DNA from: Stenotrophomonas maltophilia
GTDB taxonomy: Bacteria; Pseudomonadota; Gammaproteobacteria; Xanthomonadales; Xanthomonadaceae
Reading direction: 5' to 3'
Assembly (NCBI RefSeq): GCF_013464485.1
Contig: NZ_RAUX01000037.1
Coordinates: forward strand, 29,283 to 65,192
Length of the DNA: 35,910 bases
Part shown: positions 33,239-35,910 of the stretch, in pieces
Numbering within the stretch: the first letter of the stretch is position 1
Layout: every line of letters begins with the position of its first letter
The notes under the pieces: generated by a model
Told to the model about the DNA's origin: nothing
Databases searched by the model: none
What the model saw: the letters and a program-made list of their open reading frames with translations, nothing else
Program-made: the position numbers and the translations under genes

Positions 33239-35881
33239 CTACCCGCGATGGCGGATCAGCAACTGACTCATCAGCGCCCGCAGCGCCGGTGGCTTCACCG
33301 GCTTGGCCATCATCCCCCAGCCGCGCTCGGCGGCCATCTCGCGCAGCCCGGCATCGCGCTCTGCAGTCACCAGCACCACCGGCGGGCGCGCCTTCCACAG
33401 CGCCGCCAAGGTCTCATACAACACCGGCCCGTGGTGATCACCCATGCGCACATCCAGCAGCACCAGCTCCGGCACCGTTTCGACACTGGCCAGCTGCAGC
33501 GCGGCCTGCGGGCCATCGGCCAGCATCACCTCGCAGCCCCAGCGTTCCAGCAGCGCGCGGCTGGCCGCGCAGACGTGCGGATCGTCGTCGATCACCCACA
33601 CCCGGCGCCCGCGCAGCGGATTGTCTGCGGCCGGTTCCTGCACCAGCACCGGCGCGGGTGCCGTAGCAGGAATCGCGCTGGCCTCGCCCAACGGTACGCC
33701 CACCGCGAACACGCTGCCCTGGCCCAGCTGCGAGCGCAGCCGGATCGGATGGCCAAGCAGGCGGCCGATGCGGTCGACGATGGCCAAGCCGAGACCAGCG
33801 CCCCGTTGCTGGCCGTCGTGCAGGCGGCGGAATTCCTCGAAGATTTCGCCCTGCAAGGCGTCCGGAATGCCCGGGCCCTGGTCATGCACTTCGATCCACA
33901 GCAGTCCGTCGCGGCGGCGGCAGCCGAGCAGCACGCGGCCGCGCTCGCTGTAGCGCAGTGCGTTGGACAGGAAGTTCTGCAGGATGCGGCGCAGCAGTGC
34001 TTCATCGCTGACCACCACTGCAGCGGTATCGATCCAGTCGACCACCAGCCCTCGTGACTGCGCGGCGATACCGAACTCGCGCGCCAGCGTCTGCAGCAGC
34101 GGGCCCAGCCGGAACGCCTGCACACGGGTGGGCAGGCTGCCTGATTCCAGCCGCGCGATGTCGAGCAGGCTGTTGAGGATCGCGTCCTGCGCGGCCAATG
34201 CGGCATCGATATGGTCGCTGGTCTGCTGCTGTGCGGGATCGCTCAGTTTGCCGCGAAGTACCGAGACGAACATGCGCGCGGCGTTGAGCGGCTGCAGCAG
34301 GTCGTGCACCGCCGAGGCGACGAAGCGGGTCTTGTAGCGGTTGGCCTGCTCGGCTTCGCGGCGTGCTTCGTCCAGGTCATGGGTGCGCTCGGCGATGCGG
34401 TGCTCCAGCGCATCGGCCAGAGAACGCAGTTCGCGAGCAGCGTTCTTGTAGCTGGTGATGTCGGCATAGCTGGTGACGAAGCCGCCGTCGGGCAATGGAT
34501 TGCCACGGATCTCCAGCACCGTGCCGTCATCCTTCTCGCTTTCGCGCATGTGCGGGCGGCCGCTGCGCAGGTGGTTCAGGCGACGCTCGATGGCCTCGTC
34601 GACTGGGCCGGGTCCGAGCAGGCCACGGCGTGCGTTGAAGCGGAACAGTTCCTCGATCGGCCGGCCCACGCGCACCAGGTCTGCCGGGAACCGGAACAGT
34701 TCCAGATAGCGTGCATTCCATGCCACCAGCCGCAGTTCGCGGTCGATCACCACCACGCCCTGCGGCAGGTGCGCCAGGCTGCGGCTGAGGCCGCTGTCAG
34801 CGTCGGTTGCAGCCTGCAGCAGGCCATCCTGTGCGGTGCGCAGTTCCTGCGCATGCTGCTTGAGCAGGGTTTCCAGCTCGCGGCGACTGCGCAGGCGGTG
34901 CTTGGCCAGGCGCCGGCGCTGCTGCACGAACAGCACCAGGAAGCCCAGTGCAAGCCACGCAGCACCGCCGGTGAGCGCGGCCGCGCGACCGGCAGAAGTG
35001 GCTGCACTGGCATCGTGCAGCAGATGCAGGTTCCAGTCTTCGGCAGGCAGCGCCAGGCTCTGCCACAGCATCGGCTGCGGCAATGCGGGGTCCAGCAGGC
35101 GCACCATGCGTCCGCCGTCGGGCAGCACGTCCTCGGTACGCGCGCGCAATGGCTGCAGCGCGCGGTCGGCGTACTGGCGGGCGTCGAGCATCTCGCGGCG
35201 CTCATCGGCACCCAGCGGCCGCAGCAGCCGGTAACGCCACGCATCGCGGTTGGCCAGGAACACCACGTCGTGGTCGTCGCTGGCCAGCACCACGTCGGGG
35301 CTGCTCAGCCATTCCTGTTCCAGTGCGGACAGCTCGACCTTGATCACCACCACGCCCAGGCGCTGGCCATGTTCCTCGATAGCCTGCGACAGGTAGTAGC
35401 CGGGCACGCCGGTGGTCATGCCGATGCCGTAGAAGCGGCCACGGCCCTGGGCCAGGGCCTGGCGGTAATAGGGCCGGTAGCTGTAGTTCTCGCCGACATT
35501 GGTGGTCGGCTGGTCCCAGTTGCTGGCGGCCACCGCCACGCCGTCGTGGCCGACCAGGGTCAGGGTCGAGGCGCGGGTGACCTCATTGGCGCGTTGCAGC
35601 TTGAGGTTCAGCCGCTGCCGTTCGGTGGGCGAGGGCGGCACGCGCAGCGCGTGCAGCAGGTCCGGGTCCAGTGCCAGCACCTGCGGCAACGTGCCGAAGC
35701 GGTCGATGCGCTGCTGCAGGCCCTGGCCATACAACTGCAGCTGGCGTTGCACCTGGCTGCTTTCGTCACCCAGGGCACGCCGCCAGGCATAGTGGCCGGC
35801 GACAATCGCGCACAGCACGGTGCCACCGACCATCACCGCGATGGTCAGCAACAGCATCCGGTGGCGGCTGAGCCAGTACAT
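33239..35881 (-). CDS. hybrid sensor histidine kinase (Cache-PAS-HisKA-HATPase-REC)
   Basis: An 880-residue inner-membrane hybrid kinase. Membrane span 8-30 and span 297-320 bracket a periplasmic double-Cache-like sensor (about 31-295; NYSYRPYYRQALAQGRGRFYG is the typical dCACHE block, cf. DctB). A short coiled coil and a PAS domain follow (about 365-480). The phospho-acceptor is His526 in VASAVHDLLQPLNAARMF. The ATPase has N636/N640, DQGPGIP and GAGLGLAIV. The C-terminal receiver has Asp810 in LVLLDVRMG and Lys860. The sensor suggests a small organic-acid ligand. The NarL-type regulator facing it is its probable output. The start ATG is at 35879-35881. The stop TAG lies in a GTAG repeat head. 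Confidence 0.93.
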   Translation of the reverse strand: MYWLSRHRMLLLTIAVMVGGTVLCAIVAGHYAWRRALGDESSQVQRQLQLYGQGLQQRIDRFGTLPQVLALDPDLLHALRVPPSPTERQRLNLKLQRANEVTRASTLTLVGHDGVAVAASNWDQPTTNVGENYSYRPYYRQALAQGRGRFYGIGMTTGVPGYYLSQAIEEHGQRLGVVVIKVELSALEQEWLSSPDVVLASDDHDVVFLANRDAWRYRLLRPLGADERREMLDARQYADRALQPLRARTEDVLPDGGRMVRLLDPALPQPMLWQSLALPAEDWNLHLLHDASAATSAGRAAALTGGAAWLALGFLVLFVQQRRRLAKHRLRSRRELETLLKQHAQELRTAQDGLLQAATDADSGLSRSLAHLPQGVVVIDRELRLVAWNARYLELFRFPADLVRVGRPIEELFRFNARRGLLGPGPVDEAIERRLNHLRSGRPHMRESEKDDGTVLEIRGNPLPDGGFVTSYADITSYKNAARELRSLADALEHRIAERTHDLDEARREAEQANRYKTRFVASAVHDLLQPLNAARMFVSVLRGKLSDPAQQQTSDHIDAALAAQDAILNSLLDIARLESGSLPTRVQAFRLGPLLQTLAREFGIAAQSRGLVVDWIDTAAVVVSDEALLRRILQNFLSNALRYSERGRVLLGCRRRDGLLWIEVHDQGPGIPDALQGEIFEEFRRLHDGQQRGAGLGLAIVDRIGRLLGHPIRLRSQLGQGSVFAVGVPLGEASAIPATAPAPVLVQEPAADNPLRGRRVWVIDDDPHVCAASRALLERWGCEVMLADGPQAALQLASVETVPELVLLDVRMGDHHGPVLYETLAALWKARPPVVLVTAERDAGLREMAAERGWGMMAKPVKPPALRALMSQLLIRHRG

Positions 35882-35910
35882 GGCGGCAGTCTACGCAGGG
35901 CCGGCGGGCG

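Larger units (their letters stand above)
32725..33242. repeat. nested inverted-repeat block between two convergent signalling genes
   Basis: Outer arms at 32725-32758 and 33209-33242 match at 33 of 34 positions and start with GTAG. Each supplies the TAG stop codon of the gene it borders. Inside, in order, are four separate palindromic structures, listed as their own entries. About 510 bp hold no plausible gene. The full nesting suggests repeated insertion of palindromic elements into one another. Confidence 0.85.

Overview
The window is GC-rich chromosomal DNA that looks like Stenotrophomonas (S. maltophilia group, Xanthomonadaceae). The reasons are the dense, wall-to-wall genes, the abundance of short GTAG-headed palindromic repeats typical of that genus (SMAG-type REPs), and neighbourhoods such as a TctDE / CitMHS / OprP-like porin block that I know from xanthomonads. 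I see no tRNA, rRNA, transposase, integrase or CRISPR.

Layout. 1-2.5 kb: a membrane diguanylate cyclase facing a two-gene stress operon (UspA-type protein plus an unknown protein). 2.6-7.8 kb: a LysR regulator and a complete tripartite efflux pump (14-TM MFS, HlyD adaptor, NodT-type outer-membrane lipoprotein). 7.9-9.3 kb: a small unknown protein and a DegV lipid-binding protein. 9.3-12.7 kb: an operon of two secreted amidohydrolases, one lacking its metal ligands, and a DsbA/kappa-GST-like isomerase. 12.8-16 kb: AMP nucleosidase, a DUF924 protein, a three-domain glutaredoxin fusion and a polysaccharide deacetylase. 16.1-19.1 kb: a tandem REP array followed by an aminotransferase / SGNH hydrolase / methyltransferase operon. 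19.2-21.7 kb: RsgA and a DUF1704 (QEGLA) metallopeptidase. 21.7-25.1 kb: structured repeats, a TonB-dependent receptor and a small secreted protein. 25.3-32 kb: a tricarboxylate module, with porin, CitMHS transporter and SDR reductase in one direction, and TctD, TctE and a periplasmic binding protein in the other. 32-35.9 kb: a NarL-type response regulator and a hybrid sensor kinase facing each other across about 510 bp of nested inverted repeats.

The clearest functional circuit is at 25-32 kb. A solute-binding protein encoded with the sensor kinase probably senses a tricarboxylate and, through TctD, drives the divergent porin-transporter operon.

The most unusual signal is non-coding. Three copies (called A, B and C here) of one structured repeat lie at 21772-21877 (minus), 22018-22107 (plus) and 33078-33181 (plus). 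Each has long complementary arms whose sequence differs between copies, closing a 50-52 nt core that folds into two hairpins. The stems covary between copies. All six hairpins present the motif CANGGANG with the GGA in a hexaloop, which is the recognition signature of CsrA/RsmA proteins. This suggests a dispersed family of RsmA-binding RNA elements, to be tested.
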